Shown piece by piece: positions 24,601 to 38,231 of a DNA stretch of 64,000 nucleotides. Numbering within the stretch: the first letter of the stretch is position 1; each line of letters opens with the position of its first letter. The notes below the pieces were generated by a model. The model was not told the DNA's origin and did no database searches. It saw only the letters and a list, made by a program, of their open reading frames with translations. Made by a program: the position numbers and the translations under genes. Source of the DNA: Aphelidium insulamus (taxonomy: Eukaryota; Aphelidiomycota; Aphelidea; Aphelidiaceae); contig JAZDSV010000007.1 in the NCBI GenBank assembly GCA_036784855.1, positions 434,001 through 498,000 of the forward strand. Reading direction: 5' to 3'.

Positions 24601-27600
24601 TGGATGGCGAGCTTGCCAAGAACAAACTTCTCAATGAGCAGTGCGTGCCACTTTACTCTAGTTAATTATCTACATGATATAGGGTTCACAGTCTGACCGC
24701 GGCCATGGGCGATTTGACGGCGCAACTGAAGGCTGCCACAGCTGCCAGGCAGGATCTCTTGCACAGTGTCAATGAACTGAAGTTGGAGCACGCCAAGGCC
24801 AAGGCCGCTTGGAAAGTTGACGAGGACAAATTTGTGGCTCAACTTGCCAATTCACAGCGACACGAACGAGACTACAAGCTGGCAGAGTCTCGTGCCAGGA
24901 AACTGGAAGCCGAAGTTGAGCGTGGAATTCGTGAGGCCGAGAAGGAACGCGAGCGCACCGCGGCTTCCATCGACATGGTGCGTTTTGCTATATTAATCGA
25001 TTCGATAATCTTATAATAATTTTAGCTGGAGCATTTGCTGGCTGATGAGCGGGAGCGCAATGCCGAGTTGAAGCAGCGATTGGAGAGCGGTACTTCGTCG
25101 GCAATCAGCGCCGCCGATAATCGTCCTACCTCGGACGAAATGGCTAGATTGCACGCCGCCAATGCCGAGTTGACACATCTCGTGAAAAGCGCCACGGAAC
25201 AAGCAGAGCACTCGTATCAATCCGTGGAGAGTTTGCGAGCAAGAGCAGAACAGCTGGAGTTGGAGTTAGCCAAGGAGCGCCAGCGGTCCGAGAACATCCG
25301 CTCGGAGCTGGAGAAGGCCATGCTACACTCGCTGGCCGTCTCTGCTGGCACATCGCCTCCAAAGAGTCCGCAGCACCTTGCACTCGATGAACTGGCCGGG
25401 CGTATATCCGGCTCTATGCGCGCATTGGTACACAAGGTGAAGGAGACGGAGCAAAGTGTCGCCGTGAACCCCCGTAAATTGCCTGAAGTTGATACTGCAG
25501 CAGCGGAAATGTCTGTCATGCGCTTGAAGGACGAGAATTCTCTGCTGCGCAATCGCTGCACCGAGCTGGAAGCAACCACCAGCCAGTTGAAGGCCGACGT
25601 CGAATCTGTTCGGCAGCAACGAGATATGTTGGAGGCCAGCGTAGCGGCTCGCTTACCGGAACATGAGCACGCGAATGCCGCGGCCAGCGATCCGGCGCTG
25701 GTACAACAGTTGTATACACAGCTGGAGGCTGCGTCTGCGGAAATAACGCAACTTACGCGCGAAGTGGACACTCTGCGCCAAAAGAACAATCAGATACTGT
25801 GCGAACGTGACAATGCGGTTGGCGAGTTTGAGCGTGAAATCGGCCGGCTCCGCGAATCTATGCGCGTGATGGCCAAGCAAGAGTCCATGATCTCTCCGGG
25901 CGAAGTGGTACCGTCTGCCCCACCCTTGCCTAACGACCAGGTGCTTCAACAACAGTTGCGCCAGCAAAAGGAAGAAGTGGCCAAGCTTGTGTTCTCACTC
26001 TCTGAGCGCCAAGACTACATTGCCGCGCTGGAACGACAGACGGGCGAGAATGCGCAGTCGATTGCGCAAGCAGAAAAGACCATCAACCTGCTCAACGACG
26101 AGCTCGAACGGCGATTCAAGGAGATTGCCGAGCTGCGTAAGGACCGCGATGAGCTCCTCTCGGCACAGGCAGCCGGTGCCGATGATAAACCCTCGCCCGT
26201 CCATTCCAAGTATACCAATGTATCTTTGCTGTTTATACATTGTGCTTACTTTATTATCCAGTAGTACAGAGGACAACCAACAGCTAGAGTCGACATTCAA
26301 AGCAACTGCTGCCACTGTTCAAAGCATCGACGAACTGATGCTGCGACTGTCTGCCGTCAACCCTGTGACTGATGGCAGAGTTACTGGTCCGCTGCCAGAC
26401 AGCACGATGTACGGCGATCGTATGGAGCGCTGCGTACTGCTGGTGGAAGAGGTGCTCAAGTGCGTCGAGGACATCAAGGCCAAGTCGACGTCCAATTGTC
26501 AACCGCCGCCGCAAGTGGACTCTATCGCCATATTCTTGGAACGTCTCACGCAAGAATTTGGCAAGATGCAATCGGTGGATGGCAAGCGGTACAGTGACAG
26601 CGTGTGGGCCGCACTGCTCAATGATCGCACCGAAGAAGTGATTGCATTGCGCTCTGCGCTGCAAAAACTGTCCGATTCCAATAATGCCAAAGACACCACC
26701 GACCAAGTGGCACAACTGCAGAACGGTTTGTGCCCTTCGTCGTCGTACTATTTCATATGATAACACAATCTCAGTGTGGGAGCACGAAGTGCGGTCAAAT
26801 GATGTTTTGCGACAGTTATTGAATGAGCTGAGAATACGCATGAACGACATGGAGCAGGAGCTGGCCGCCAAGTCTGACCAGCTGCGTATTCTACAGTCTG
26901 GCTCGCAGGATGTCTCGGAACTGCAGCGCGAGGTCGAGACGCTGCGTGTACAAATTCGCACTGCGGAACAGACCACCGAAGCAATTCAGGCTCGTTATGC
27001 CGCGGAGCAGTCTCAGTGGCGCCAAGAAAAAGCTGCTCTCAACACGCAAGGTTTGAACATGTTCTATAGCGTATAATTTCTCACAGTGACAGCGCCGCTA
27101 CATGGAACGGAAGAAGTGGAGCGGTTGCGCGCAGAAAAGGAACTGCTAGCCACCACACTGGCAGACAGCCGGAAGCAATGGACGGCGCAGAAGTTGAAGT
27201 GGAGCGAGGAACTTACCGGCTTGAAGGAGAGGAGCCGTGCAGACAAGGACGAGCTATTGCAGCGGTTCCAGCGCCGCATTGCGCAATATGAAACTCTATT
27301 GTGTGAGCAGCGCGCCACGATGGAGCAGCTGCAGTCTCATGGTGCCAGTAGAAACACCCAGCCTAACGACGACATTCCCACGTATGTTAAATTTAAATGC
27401 GGTTCAATCAATTCTTCACACTTGTTACAATACTGCGCAGACTCAAGAAGGAAATAGCGGCACTGAGAGCCGAGCAGCACACATTGAACGAGAATCTGAC
27501 GAAAGAGCGCCAGTCACATGCGCAAGTGTTGGCTCAGATCCAGCAGCAACAACACCAACCGCCCGGCTCCTCGCCAATGACCGAACGGCGCTTGCAGCTC

Positions 27601-28347
27601 GAACGGGAAAAGCATCACAGTCACTGCCGCCTGCTTGTCAGTGACATCACGATGTTGAAGTCAAAGTATCGCCGTGAAGCCGGATATCGAGCCGACTTGA
27701 TCTATCAGAAAAACTATTTGCTGCTGATCATGGGCGGTCTAGAGGAGTGGTACGCGGTGCCTTTAGTAGTGCGTTCTAGAAAGCACTTGAACTCACTTTG
27801 ATATGACGCAGCGAGCGGTCGGCACAGCGCCTGATATCAAACATGTCACCGAACAAGGCGTTGGCAGGCGGGCGACAGTCACGGCGACCTAGTCCCTCTC
27901 GGAGATGGCGCCGTGCGATAGTTGCAGTGACGGCTATATGTCGCATGAGATTATTGGCGCAACAGTGGAGTGACAGGGATGACGGCGTAGGTGTGGCCGG
28001 AGATCAAGAGCTGAGGAGGTCCCGCTCTGCCAAGCGCCATCCCATTGACCGGAATCAGTTGGTCGCACCACGGGAGGTCTTCTTCGAACCACCGCAACTA
28101 CTACATGTCAAATCTGCATTTATGCGAGAAACAAGCCGGCGCTCCCGATACGACCGTCACATGCTCGAACAGAGCCAGTCGGGTGGTGTTCCCGATGCTG
28201 ATATACGGCATATCAAGGTGCGCCTATATCATGAGAATGTGTATTGTTTTAACTTTTTTCTCTCAGGCACATGCGTACCGCGGCGCAGTCGCCAATGCCG
28301 ACCAACCTGCTGCAAGGAGAGTGGACGATAGACATCGCGGGCACTGA
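21639..28347 (+). CDS. Giant coiled-coil protein with C-terminal PACT domain (pericentrin/AKAP450-like)
   Basis: Ten exons (21639-24286, 24338-24640, 24683-24977, 25026-26209, 26262-26725, 26775-27050, 27087-27381, 27441-27749, 27812-28217, 28267-28347) join to 2086 residues. The basic N-terminus REEKLQLAKRRLKKFQRNKA resembles the pericentrin/AKAP9 start. Nearly all the rest is coiled coil, with about seven ~32-residue tandem repeats near residues 490-710. The spliced C-terminal region YRREAGYRADLIYQKNYLLL, IMGGLEECERSAQRLISNM and IVAVTAICRMRLLAQQW is a PACT domain, which targets proteins to the centrosome or spindle pole body and binds calmodulin. It is likely a microtubule-organising-centre scaffold that recruits gamma-tubulin complexes. 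The PACT match appears only after removing the 62-bp intron at 27750-27811. Confidence 0.88.
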
Positions 28348-28593
28348 CAGCGGTGTGGAGTGCTGCCACACGTATCATCTATACATACAGGAGGTTGCAA
28401 TTCATCTTGTTGTGCTTGATGGAAGTATACAAGTTTAGTAGCACAAAATAAGGATAATCTGAACGACTGACCAAGGAACTCTATACCGTATATCACCTAA
28501 TATGCAAAGTTGGCATTTAACCAACCGCAGAATAATCAGCAGCGTTAAAGAAGGCGCCGACAGCAATCACGTGACTTCCATTGAATAGTAATA

Positions 28594-31282
28594 ATGTTCA
28601 TGCTCAAGAGCCTGGTCAACACGCTTATGCCGTCGGTGGCACCCGCGCCGGGGACCAATGGTGGCACAGTGTTGGTGCATCTGCCGTCTGGCCAGCTATT
28701 CTCCCGTTCGCCCATCCACAAGTGCATGCAAGTGTCTTGCCTGTTGAGACGCTGATAGTAGCTGACCATCATCCACGTAGATTCAAGGACGCGCAGCTGT
28801 CCATCCAGACTACGCCTGCGGAATACCAACACCAGCTTGTGGTCAGCCGAGTGTATGACGATGACGAGGAGCCGGATGCGGACGACGAGGAGGATGACGG
28901 TACGTACATTCAAGCGTTGCTCACACGCATTGATATTGTCGCAGATGAGGTAATCGTCCTCATCGACTCGAGCATTCGCTTTCAACGGCTCAGCGACGTG
29001 AAACCCGTCCGCTTTACATGGGTTGACCCGGTGCGCATGAGTGCATTTGTGTATAGACTTGTATTAATCAGCGCAGAACGCTGAAGGAACCGTGTACGAA
29101 TTCCATATTGACGGCGCCTCTATCAACAGGCACACGCTTGACTTTTTCGAGACCACGGTGCTAGAGTGCATGTATGAGCGTCGGTTTCAAAAGTCTCGCG
29201 AAACCGCCACACACGACGATCTGGAGCTATTTCGCTACTGGTCAGTACAGCATGTAGTTATGATTACGATTTGACTGTGACACACGACTGTGATAATATA
29301 GTAATGACAGCGCGGCCATCGACACTATTATGGCCGATACCACAGAGCAGATGCAGAAGTTGACTGTACAACAGAAGCAGCAGCCCCATGTACTCGGCAA
29401 GACACTGCTGGAGGTGCAGCCCGTCGACTGGTACTACTATAACGCGCAGTCGCAAGAGTTTGTCCTGCAGAAAGCAGACGTTGTCATTCGGCTCAGCCAG
29501 CTTGAACAGTCTTTCGACTTTTGGCTGAGTCTGAGCCATGAGGGTACTGTGATCACGGCACAGCCGATAAATGACCAGATGAATCCCGTGTTTAGCGACA
29601 AGCACCACTCGTTCATCTGGCTGTTCAACGATGGTATGCACAGCAATTGACTGCTATTCATCCATAATCTCTAACTGTCATTGCAGAGAAGCAGAAGCAG
29701 ATATTTTCCTTCTCGGTCGTGTTTAAAGACGTCAAGAGCGAGGCGGAATTCCGGCAAATGTTTGGCCGGTGCATCTACGAGTCCAACAACCGCGACGTGT
29801 TTAGCAAAATTGACGAAAAGGACGTCGAGTATATTATGCAGGCGTACAACGACGTCGAGATGAACGACGCTTATCAGGGTACGTAGCTGTATGCGATATG
29901 TATGCGATAAGTAACACTTTGTTCAAGACGAGCAAAGCAATTTTTCCGACTCTGACCAAGAAAATAAACGTGACGAAGACGAGGAGGAAGAAGAGGAGGA
30001 GACAAAGGCGACAAACACGTACCGTCGCAACCAGGATGAGGCTGACGGGGAGAAAAACACCTCACTTGCCGTCGGTTTCAAGCACCAACGATCGTTTGTG
30101 GCTCGCGGCGATCAGATCGGCGTATTCAAGCACGATGAAAACGATCAGCTTGTGCACTCGGTCACGATAAACAACTTGAGGACGCCGGGCGGCAAGACTT
30201 TCACGCCCACAAAAATGATGCTGCACGAGCAGGATTCGTCCATTATAATGATGGATCCTAATTGGCGCGACAAGCTGTTGAAAATGGACTTGGAGCACGG
30301 CAAGATTGTCGATGAGTGGGAAGTAGACGGCGATCGCGCAGTCACGGATTTCACGCATGATTCCAAGTACGCGCAGATGACGCCGCAGCAGACATTTGTC
30401 GGTGTGAGCCACAATGCCGTGTTCCGCGTGGACCCTCGCCAGTCGGGACGCAAGATTGTCGAATCGCAAACCAACCAGTACAAGACAAAGACACAATTTA
30501 GCTGCGCTGCCACCACCGGCAAGGGTGATCTGGTGGTTGCCAGCGAAACTGGTGATTTGCGATTGTACAACTATATCGAGAAGCGTGCCAAGACCCATCT
30601 ACCTGGCCTGGGAGGTAAGTTGTTTTGTTTTTACTTTGTGCCAGAGCTGACTGTGCATAGATGCCATTATTGGCGTGGATGTTAGCGACGACGGCCGATA
30701 TATTCTGGCCACTTGTCAAAAGTACATTCTGGTGCTGGACTCGTTAGCGGAAACAGACAAGGGTGCCGTTAGTGGATTCACAAAGTCAATGGGAGCGAAA
30801 AAGGTTCGTTTGTATGAGCAGGTATAATATTACGATTATCTGACATGGTAGCCTGCGCCGAAGAGATTGCAGCTGAAACCCGAGCATGTGGCCGAGATCA
30901 ACATGCCGGTAGCGTTTACAACTGCACGCTTCAACACTGGCGACGACATGGAAAAGACTATTGTCGCCTCCACGGGACCCTTTGTTATCACGTGGAACTT
31001 TCGCCGTGTCAAGGCCGGCAAGCTGTATGACTACACTATTAAAAAGTATCCTCAGCATGTTATTGCCGACAACTTTCGATACGGCAGCGACAGGAATGTT
31101 ATTGTGGCTCTGCCGGATGACGTTCAGATGCTCAGCAAGAAGGAAATGCTCACGCCGCAAAAAGCGTTCGCCAGCCCGCATAGGACGCCTGCCAAGGTAT
31201 GCACAAGTACACTTACATCCATACACTTCCTTACGGTCAGAATCTGCGTTTCCGTGAAAACATTGTCGACTCCCCATACTAA
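28594..31282 (+). CDS. VID27: VID27 family protein
   Basis: Ten exons (28594-28727, 28781-28899, 28945-29030, 29077-29240, 29302-29633, 29687-29878, 29928-30614, 30661-30803, 30852-31196, 31241-31282) give 747 residues. The N-terminal domain has LPSGQLFSRSPIHKCIFKDA and HQLVVSRVYDD. A PH-like middle follows, then a long acidic stretch (EDEEEEEEET). The C-terminal beta-propeller-like VID27 domain begins TSLAVGFKHQRSFVARGDQIGVF and includes MMLHEQDSSIIMMDPNWRDKLLKMDLE and FVITWNFRRVKAGKLYDYTI. In yeast the family is linked to vacuolar import and degradation of fructose-1,6-bisphosphatase; its biochemical role is unknown. Intron 28728-28780 is GC-AG (gcaagt); it restores the family-typical CIFKDA. 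Confidence 0.92.
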
Positions 31283-31336
31283 ATTCCCATTGATCTTGAT
31301 TAAGTAAAATCATGTGCAACTTGTATTTACATCAGT

Positions 31337-34300
31337 CTATGTGCGGCGCTCCAGTGCCATTGGTTTGCCGTCGGCAGAGTACACGTAGCACTTGGTGTCT
31401 CCGCGCTTACTTCCGGCCTTGGTGGCCAGATACCGCTGACCGCGAGCTGGCACTGCCTTGGCATCTTTGATCGGCGGTCGAGGCCCATGAACAATGCGTT
31501 CGAATTGAGGTAGTTCCGATTGCAATGTGTTGCCTTTCACATCGACCCAGAACTTCAACGAGCGTGAACGAGGTAGGGGACGAAGCGGTTGCCGACTGGT
31601 AATGCACACTCGCTCCTTCAACTTTTCGTAGTGCATCTTCGCAACCTTCTTATCAGCGGACAACAGAGCAGCCCCGTCAAAGTGGTTCAATGCCGGTAGC
31701 AATTGTATTATTGCGCTTTTATAACACATTCGTTGGATATATGCGCCGTCAGAGAGTGATGCGGCACCAGTGGTTCGAGAGTTGTCGGCAGATTGAGAGT
31801 GCTTATCAGCATTGCAGAACGGTACCGTGAATGGATTCTCACGCAGATCGATTGAAGTGAGATTGCCGAGACGCCGAAGAGCACTTATACACGACGACAG
31901 GCTGGAGATCTTGTTTTTGCTCAAGTCCAGCGACTGCAAACTACGGCAGCGACGCACAGCGTCGATCGACTCGAGGCTGTTGTTTGATACAACTAGCGTG
32001 TTTAGCACGGGGAGTTTGATGGCCAAATCCGCTGGAAGTGCGAGCAGCAGACAATTGCTGGCTTTCAACACGCGAATTGAGTCCATCTTTGGCAAAATAC
32101 TGATGGCTTCCAGGGAATTATTGGACACATCAAGTAGCTCCAGCGAAGAGCATTGCAGCCCCGCCAAAGTCTTGAGTGAGTTATGTGACAAATCCAGCTC
32201 CCGTAACGTAGAAGCTACGCCGCTTAATTCGAAAAAAATTAACTTGTTTCGATCTATCGCCATGTAAATAGGGGATAGTTGTTGACTAGCAACTTACCAA
32301 GTGAAAGTTTACGAAGCCTCGGTACCATATCGCGATTCAAGCTAACACTTGTGATCCTGTTTTCGCCCAAATCCAGTTCGAACAAATTGGGAAAAGAAAC
32401 GTTGCTGGGAAAGGCACAAATTTCATTACATCGAAGTGAAAGGCGACGAATATTGGACGCAACAGACTGTGGAAAGAGAGGAATAGCCGGGAATGCACAC
32501 TTGTTGGCCGCCAGTTCCACCAGATGAGAGAGTTTTTCCACGAACGAAGTGTCCGCAATCGGGTTTTCTGAAACGTCGATTACGCACAGATTTGTCAAGT
32601 GATCCCACACTGTCGCGTCGCCTAGATGATTGTGGCTAGCAAACAACTTTTTCAAAGTTGCTGGAACGCCGCCCAAAAATCCGATATTGTTTTGAGAACA
32701 ATCGAGGACTCTTAGCCGCGGGCATATATCAGACAGCCCATAAAGTGAATCCAGTTGTCGTCCGCATAGGTTGGCTTCCTCCAATTGAGCAGCACGATCC
32801 CTGGAGCCTAATACTTCAAGCAGTCGCTTCACCGACTCCAAGGGTGATTCGGGCCGCGGATCGTTTCCGGTTACACTGGCAAGCTGCCAGCCCAGTGCAG
32901 CATCTACGTCACAATTCAGCACAATAATAGACCGAGATAATAACATACCGGCCTCCACTTTCAAGTCTCGGAGCGCCTTGTAAAAGTTTTCCAGCTTTAC
33001 ATTTTCGTAGACGCTCAGCTCCCTCGTTACAGTATCGTCTATTGCGTAGCTCGCAGTATCTTCATCGTCCAAGTTCGATGACGAAGCAACAGACACCGCG
33101 GAAAAATCTACATCATCCCCAGACTGCGAAATCTGATGATCAGTTTCCTGCTCCGCAGCAAGAAAACTTTTGCTGAACTCAATGTGCACATTGTCTGACA
33201 TTGCGACCGAAACGTCCTGTGTGGCATCCGGCTGCTCTTCCTCAGCCAGCTGACGGAATGGATCGTCCGTTTCCTGTTCCGTTTGGCGAACCCAAAGCCC
33301 GCGCGACTGGTCAAACATCATGCTCCCCATCTGACGCGGTATCTGGTGTTGCACATCTTCCGGTTTGATGAGAAAGGGCGGTGGTCGCGCGCTGTCGGAA
33401 ACTATTCTAATGGCGGTGTCGGTACTGCCATGACTCGTGGATCGGCTGCCGGGCACATTCGTCGCGGAGACAGACGGAGGCGGCGGCCGTGCAACTGGCT
33501 CACTGTCGCCAGAGTTCGTGCTGCCGCCAAAAATAGGTTCGGCAAAGTGTTGTTGTGATGGAAACAGGTCACTGCCACTCTGTTCCGAAGTTTCGTGGTG
33601 CACAGATAGTGTACTGTTCTTGTTGGAGCGCTGTTGTAAGGATGCCGCATGCAGCTCTTCAATCTCACGCGAATCCTCCATTACAGTGGACAGCATAGGC
33701 GGGTCCATGGCTGCTTGAACAGATGCCAGCGCCTTCATCATTTGTCGCGACAGAGGTGACTTGGCATCGAAATTGCGCGTGTTTATGGTTTTCGCTGGCT
33801 GGCTATTCGTCGTCTCTGAATCGCTAAAAATGGTTAGACACTCAAATTGGAAGGTCATACTACGCAGTACCTGGCAGAAGGTACAACAATTTTTGCAGAA
33901 CCCCCAATCGCCTCATCGGTGTCACTTATTGGCATTGCGCCCGAGCCAGGACCTCGATCATCATCCGTGGTAGTCGCAGCGTCCACACCGCCGTCAGCCT
34001 GAAAGCTGACATCGCTCAACTTCAGACGCTTGAATCCAATATCCACACTCTGGTCTTCGAGCGACGTGATGGCGCCCTCATCAGCACTGTCTAGCTCTGA
34101 CACTAAAGCACTGAGCCTATCGCGGGCCATGGTGTTGTAGTGTAGCTGAAATAACTTTACGCTGTTGCTCAAGCTGTCTGCGGCACCCGACTCGCCAGAG
34201 AAAGTGGTAGCGGGTGGATGCATCAAGCAGAGCGATGTTGGCTGCCGTGTGCCACTGCTAGCATTAAGCTTGGATTCGCCGCCGCCGCGGCTCTGAATAA

Positions 34301-35321
34301 TGTTCTTGACCGGTGAAAGAGATCGAGATAACCGTGGAGTAAACTTTCGCGGCCCTGCTTGCCTCGTCGGTGCCCGCCCAGCATGTCCGGGCCGCCTCGG
34401 CGTTGTGGTAAGCTGCTGCTGCTGTGCCGTGACAGTCGAACTGTAGTTGAATTTGAATTGCGGTGCTGGCAAGGTGGTTAGCTCTTGTGGACGCACGGAT
34501 GGCCGGGGAGTGGCGTCCGCGTCGAATATAATTGGGGCCAGATTATGAGCGGTATTTTCGGAAATCGTCTGACGATCCAAAGGATGTGCCTGTTGTTCAT
34601 CGGCGCGGTGCACTGTACTGGCAGACTCATCATCCCGTTCCCCATCCTCTTCAACCACCAGCACCGAGACGTCAAAACTCTGCACGTGCGCCAGTGCAGA
34701 CTCGGTAGTGGCCTTGGTGACTTTCATGCGGAAAGATTTGACATCGGCAGCGGGCACAGTCGAGGACGTTGACGACAACACAGAGTACTCTTCATTCTCT
34801 TCATCGCCTTCGTCGTCGTCGGCACCGTCGCCATCAATGTTGGGCGGCAAAATGTCGACATTGATGGGGGACATGTCGGCCCGGCCATCCATATGGCACA
34901 CATTCGCGGGTATAATCTGTGACACACCCTCCAGGTAGCCGTGTGGCGAGCCGACGCCGTCACGGTCTGGCCTCGAGTCCACGTAGAAACTGGGCTGCCG
35001 TGCATTGTAGTCGGCATCAACTTCGCCGCCATCGCCATCGCCAGCGTCAATGTGTATGGCACTGCTGTTGTTGCTATACACCATCGGAGTGGGTAGCTGT
35101 GGGTGCTGCCGCGGTGTAAACATCTCCTCCAGCGGCAGGGGAGAAAACATGTCACGCAGCGGGCGGTTCAGTCGGCGCCACGGTGGCACCTGGTAGTCGC
35201 CATCACTGCCTGCACCGCCAACACCACCGCCGCCATCACTGGTGCAAGGCGACGACGTCGAACAGCCACGAATGACCACGGTGCCGGTGGCGGAGGCGGC
35301 CGGCGAAACTGTGCCGCTCAT
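31337..35321 (-). CDS. Leucine-rich-repeat scaffold resembling Cdc11/Nud1 (SIN/MEN) or centriolin
   Basis: Three exons (35321-33871, 33823-32298, 32253-31337) give 1297 residues. The N-terminal two-thirds is acidic, Ser/Thr/Pro-rich and probably disordered, with a WRRLNRPLRDMFSPLPLEEMF motif near residue 50. From about residue 890 a run of at least ten LRRs appears (for example LRVLDCSQNNIGFL, NLCVIDVSENPI, LRELDLSHNSLKTL, LQSLDLSKNKISSL, LTSIDLRENPF). After this comes an LRR-cap region and a basic tail. A long disordered N-terminus with C-terminal LRRs is the layout of Cdc11/Nud1, scaffolds for the septation/mitotic-exit network at the spindle pole body. Assignment is by architecture, so moderate. 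Start at 35321 is the first ATG in frame. Confidence 0.65.
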
Positions 35322-35791
35322 TGCCGCTGTGTTTATGTATTCCGCGGTTGTTGTAACGGACTGCACGCGGCTGTTTTGTATTGCTGGCTTCCATTCTTAA
35401 CATGAACACATAAACACTCACTGACGTACTTGGCTGCCATGGACATGCATAGTCGGTTGAGATGAAGTACAATACAGTTGTGCTGCAGCCTTTCGGCTCT
35501 AGATGCAATGTGTACAGCGATTGTGGTCTTGTCAGCATCTGGGAACGAACAGTCTACATTGCGCTCCTCTATACGGCATAAAATTCAGCACGCCAACCGT
35601 CTTATCATATACAGTGGAAATATTAACGCATCAATAGAGCTTGCTATCTCCTGTTGTTGACGGGTCTATGAGGCAGCCATGGAATCTGCTTGCTGGTGAT
35701 TATAAAGAACTCTGTAGAGCGCTTCCACTTCTATTGTTAGCAACCTTCATTTGATACGGACAGCTTCCTATATATTATGCACAATGACGCT
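35322..35791. other. Intergenic region
   Basis: About 470 bp between the start of the LRR scaffold and the end of the GT54 gene, both on the minus strand. I see no ORF or repeat worth naming; it likely holds the scaffold promoter and the GT54 3' UTR. Confidence 0.5.
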
Positions 35792-37760
35792 CTATAGTAT
35801 TGTACTTGTTGACTGCTGCACTAGATATGGCGAGTGCCGGAATATCCTCAACGGCTTCATTGAGGTTGTTCCACGCCCTCCGGCAAATAGCTTGTGGCTA
35901 TGCAGTCTGGCTAAATCTTTGGTACGCAACAAACAGCCAGACAGTGATGGCACTGAATTAACGTCCATCAGGTGGCGATCTGGCACCGTTTGATCATCAC
36001 CGACCAGCTGCTGTCCTGTATATATCGCGTCCCAGTCGTCACGTTTGACAAAGTATCGCTGCATCCAGCTCGCCAGCACGTCCAAGTATCCCCTGCGCAC
36101 CATGTGGCCATGTTCTATAATCAGCGAGTACTGGTGCCGTGTGTACAATGCCTCCGACACGGCATCCCAAACAGATGATGCCAGTTTGTCGCCAGCAGGC
36201 TGTATCAGCTGCACGGAAATTCTCGTGGCCAGATTAGCGAGCTGGGCAGCAGCCGCTGGTGGGGCTAGCAGTGCGACTTTGGTGTGCACAGTCTCGACCA
36301 CAGTTTGCCACGCGGATGCCGTAATCACCGAGTCAGCATCCACCACGGCCACCGCAATCTTGTCGTCAAAACACTGCCGTGATGTGCACGATCGGCCCAG
36401 TATCTGTGCTATAGATTCGGCCAGCCAGTCGGCAGAACTTACATCTTGACTGCGCCGCCACAGAAGCAGCACACTCAGCGCGCCGCGAGATTTAAAGAAA
36501 TCGGCCTGCAACTGTTGCAGTTCATCGGTGGCGGGCCAGTTCAGTGCCGGTGGCCGGTCCAACAGTTCCTGCAGCGCGTAGTACGCATGCGCCGCCAACG
36601 GTTGCACCTTTCCCGGCAGACTAGAGGTGACTCCGATGTGGTTGAATAGTGAGGGTGCGTGTGCGAATATCTTGCGCCTCTTCTCCGGCACCTCGCTGGT
36701 CAAATAATCAACCATCAGCCAGTCAACTGGGCTCTCGTCGAACCGGCGCCGAAAATATGCGGCCAGCGCGGGAATGTCGGCCGAGTTGTACAGCTGGCCA
36801 ATGAAGCCGTAGAAGCTGCTGGGCTCGTACGACTGGTGATCGTTGTAGCGGCCGGCGGCGTAGAACGACAACATGAACCACTCGTTGCCGCGGTGCGCAT
36901 AGTACGTCGACAGCCACCACGCCATCTCCGTGACATAGTCTGGTGTCACCACGATGTCGTCCTCCAGCTGGACATAGTAGTCGCCGAGACGCGATGCCCT
37001 CTCCATCAGCAGTGCAAAGTCCAGCACCTGCGCACGTTCATGAAAATATGTACAAGTTGCGCACAATATGTATAACAGATGTGTGTGTATGAGCAAGTAC
37101 CTGCTTGCTGCGCCAGTAGACACGCTCCACGCCGTCGTCGTGAGTCTGTTTCATGGGGCCACGCATCTGACGGTGTTTGGCGGGCACCTCGGCGAAAACA
37201 ATCTCGCCCCGCTGTACTTCGGCCGCGTACTGTTCGCGCAGCGCGGCCACGTCCACATGATCAGCGGCGGGCACCTGACCATTCAGCACGTAAATCACCA
37301 CTGAATCGCGTTGTTCCGGCCGCACAGCCGCCATCAGGCCGTCAATGGTGCGCCGGAGGTAGCTGTGCGATCGGTACACGGTCGGCACGGCAAACACCAA
37401 CTTATTGTGGCGGAGAAAGGTTTCCGCCACGGCGCGCTTGGTGCCCAGAGTGCAGGACAACGCATCCCACATCTGCGGCGGCTCCTGCACAAACAGTCTG
37501 CGGTCGGATCGCTCCGCCAGTAGCGTATCTGCATCGGACTGCCTTAACAGCTCCGCGTAATTGTCGCTACTCCATTGCAGTGGCGGGACCGCGTCGCCGT
37601 GCAACGTGACAGCCTTCATGGTCGAGGTGTCCATCTGTCGCTGTTGTTGTAGTGGTGGTGGCGGCGGTGCGTGCCCACTGTTCTGCCGCGGGGCGGGAAT
37701 CGACGCCCCGACCACTGAACAACCGGCGAGAAGTGCGAATGCAACGCGTGCCACCTTCAT
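35792..37760 (-). CDS. GT54-type glycosyltransferase (MGAT4-like N-acetylglucosaminyltransferase)
   Basis: Two exons (37760-37101, 37027-35792; 73-bp intron) give 631 residues. The N-terminus MKVARVAFALLAGCSVVGAS is a signal/anchor for the secretory pathway, followed by a Pro/Gln-rich stem. The GT54 core contains FAVPTVYRSHSYLRRTIDGL, GDYYVQLEDDIVVTPDYVTEM (with the EDD metal/nucleotide-sugar site), FYGFIGQLYNSADIPALAAYF, DWLMVDYLT and SLFNHIGVTSSLPGKVQPL. These match alpha-1,3-mannosyl-glycoprotein 4-beta-GlcNAc transferase, which adds a branch to N-glycans in the Golgi. The C-terminal ~200 residues are not recognisable and include a DDWDAIYTG segment. Acceptor specificity is inferred from family only. 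Confidence 0.85.
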
Positions 37761-38231
37761 GGGAGCGCGACTTAGCAGCTGTGACGAACGCGACGAATAA
37801 AATCGGCCAGCCAGCGCCGGGAGGGTTGCAACGTTTCCCGCTGCTGTAACTATCACCAGAAGTACAAACAATCTGTCTAAATAACTCCCTCATCATGCGT
37901 CATTAAGCATCATCATGGTCTGATATCTGCAAAGAGCATCAACAGATCATCATGGACACTGAGGGCGATTACTTCAACAAAAATGTACTATCAACTTGGA
38001 GGCAACGGGGCAATGGACGTTTACATCAACTCGGCAAACCACATCGCAACTGATATTTACTTACTTATAGTTCTATATTTGATCCCGGAAGTGTGCTTGG
38101 AATTGTCTGGCACTGGCATGACTTATTGAACCTGACTTTCTACTTGATTGGTCGGCCAGCCTCCAATCGGAACTTTCAAACACTACGTTACACTACTACT
38201 ACGTTTGACTACTTTGCTGCCAAACTCTACA
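37761..38231. other. Intergenic region
   Basis: About 470 bp between two divergent secretory-pathway genes. Nothing recognisable beyond short AT-rich stretches. Confidence 0.45.
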
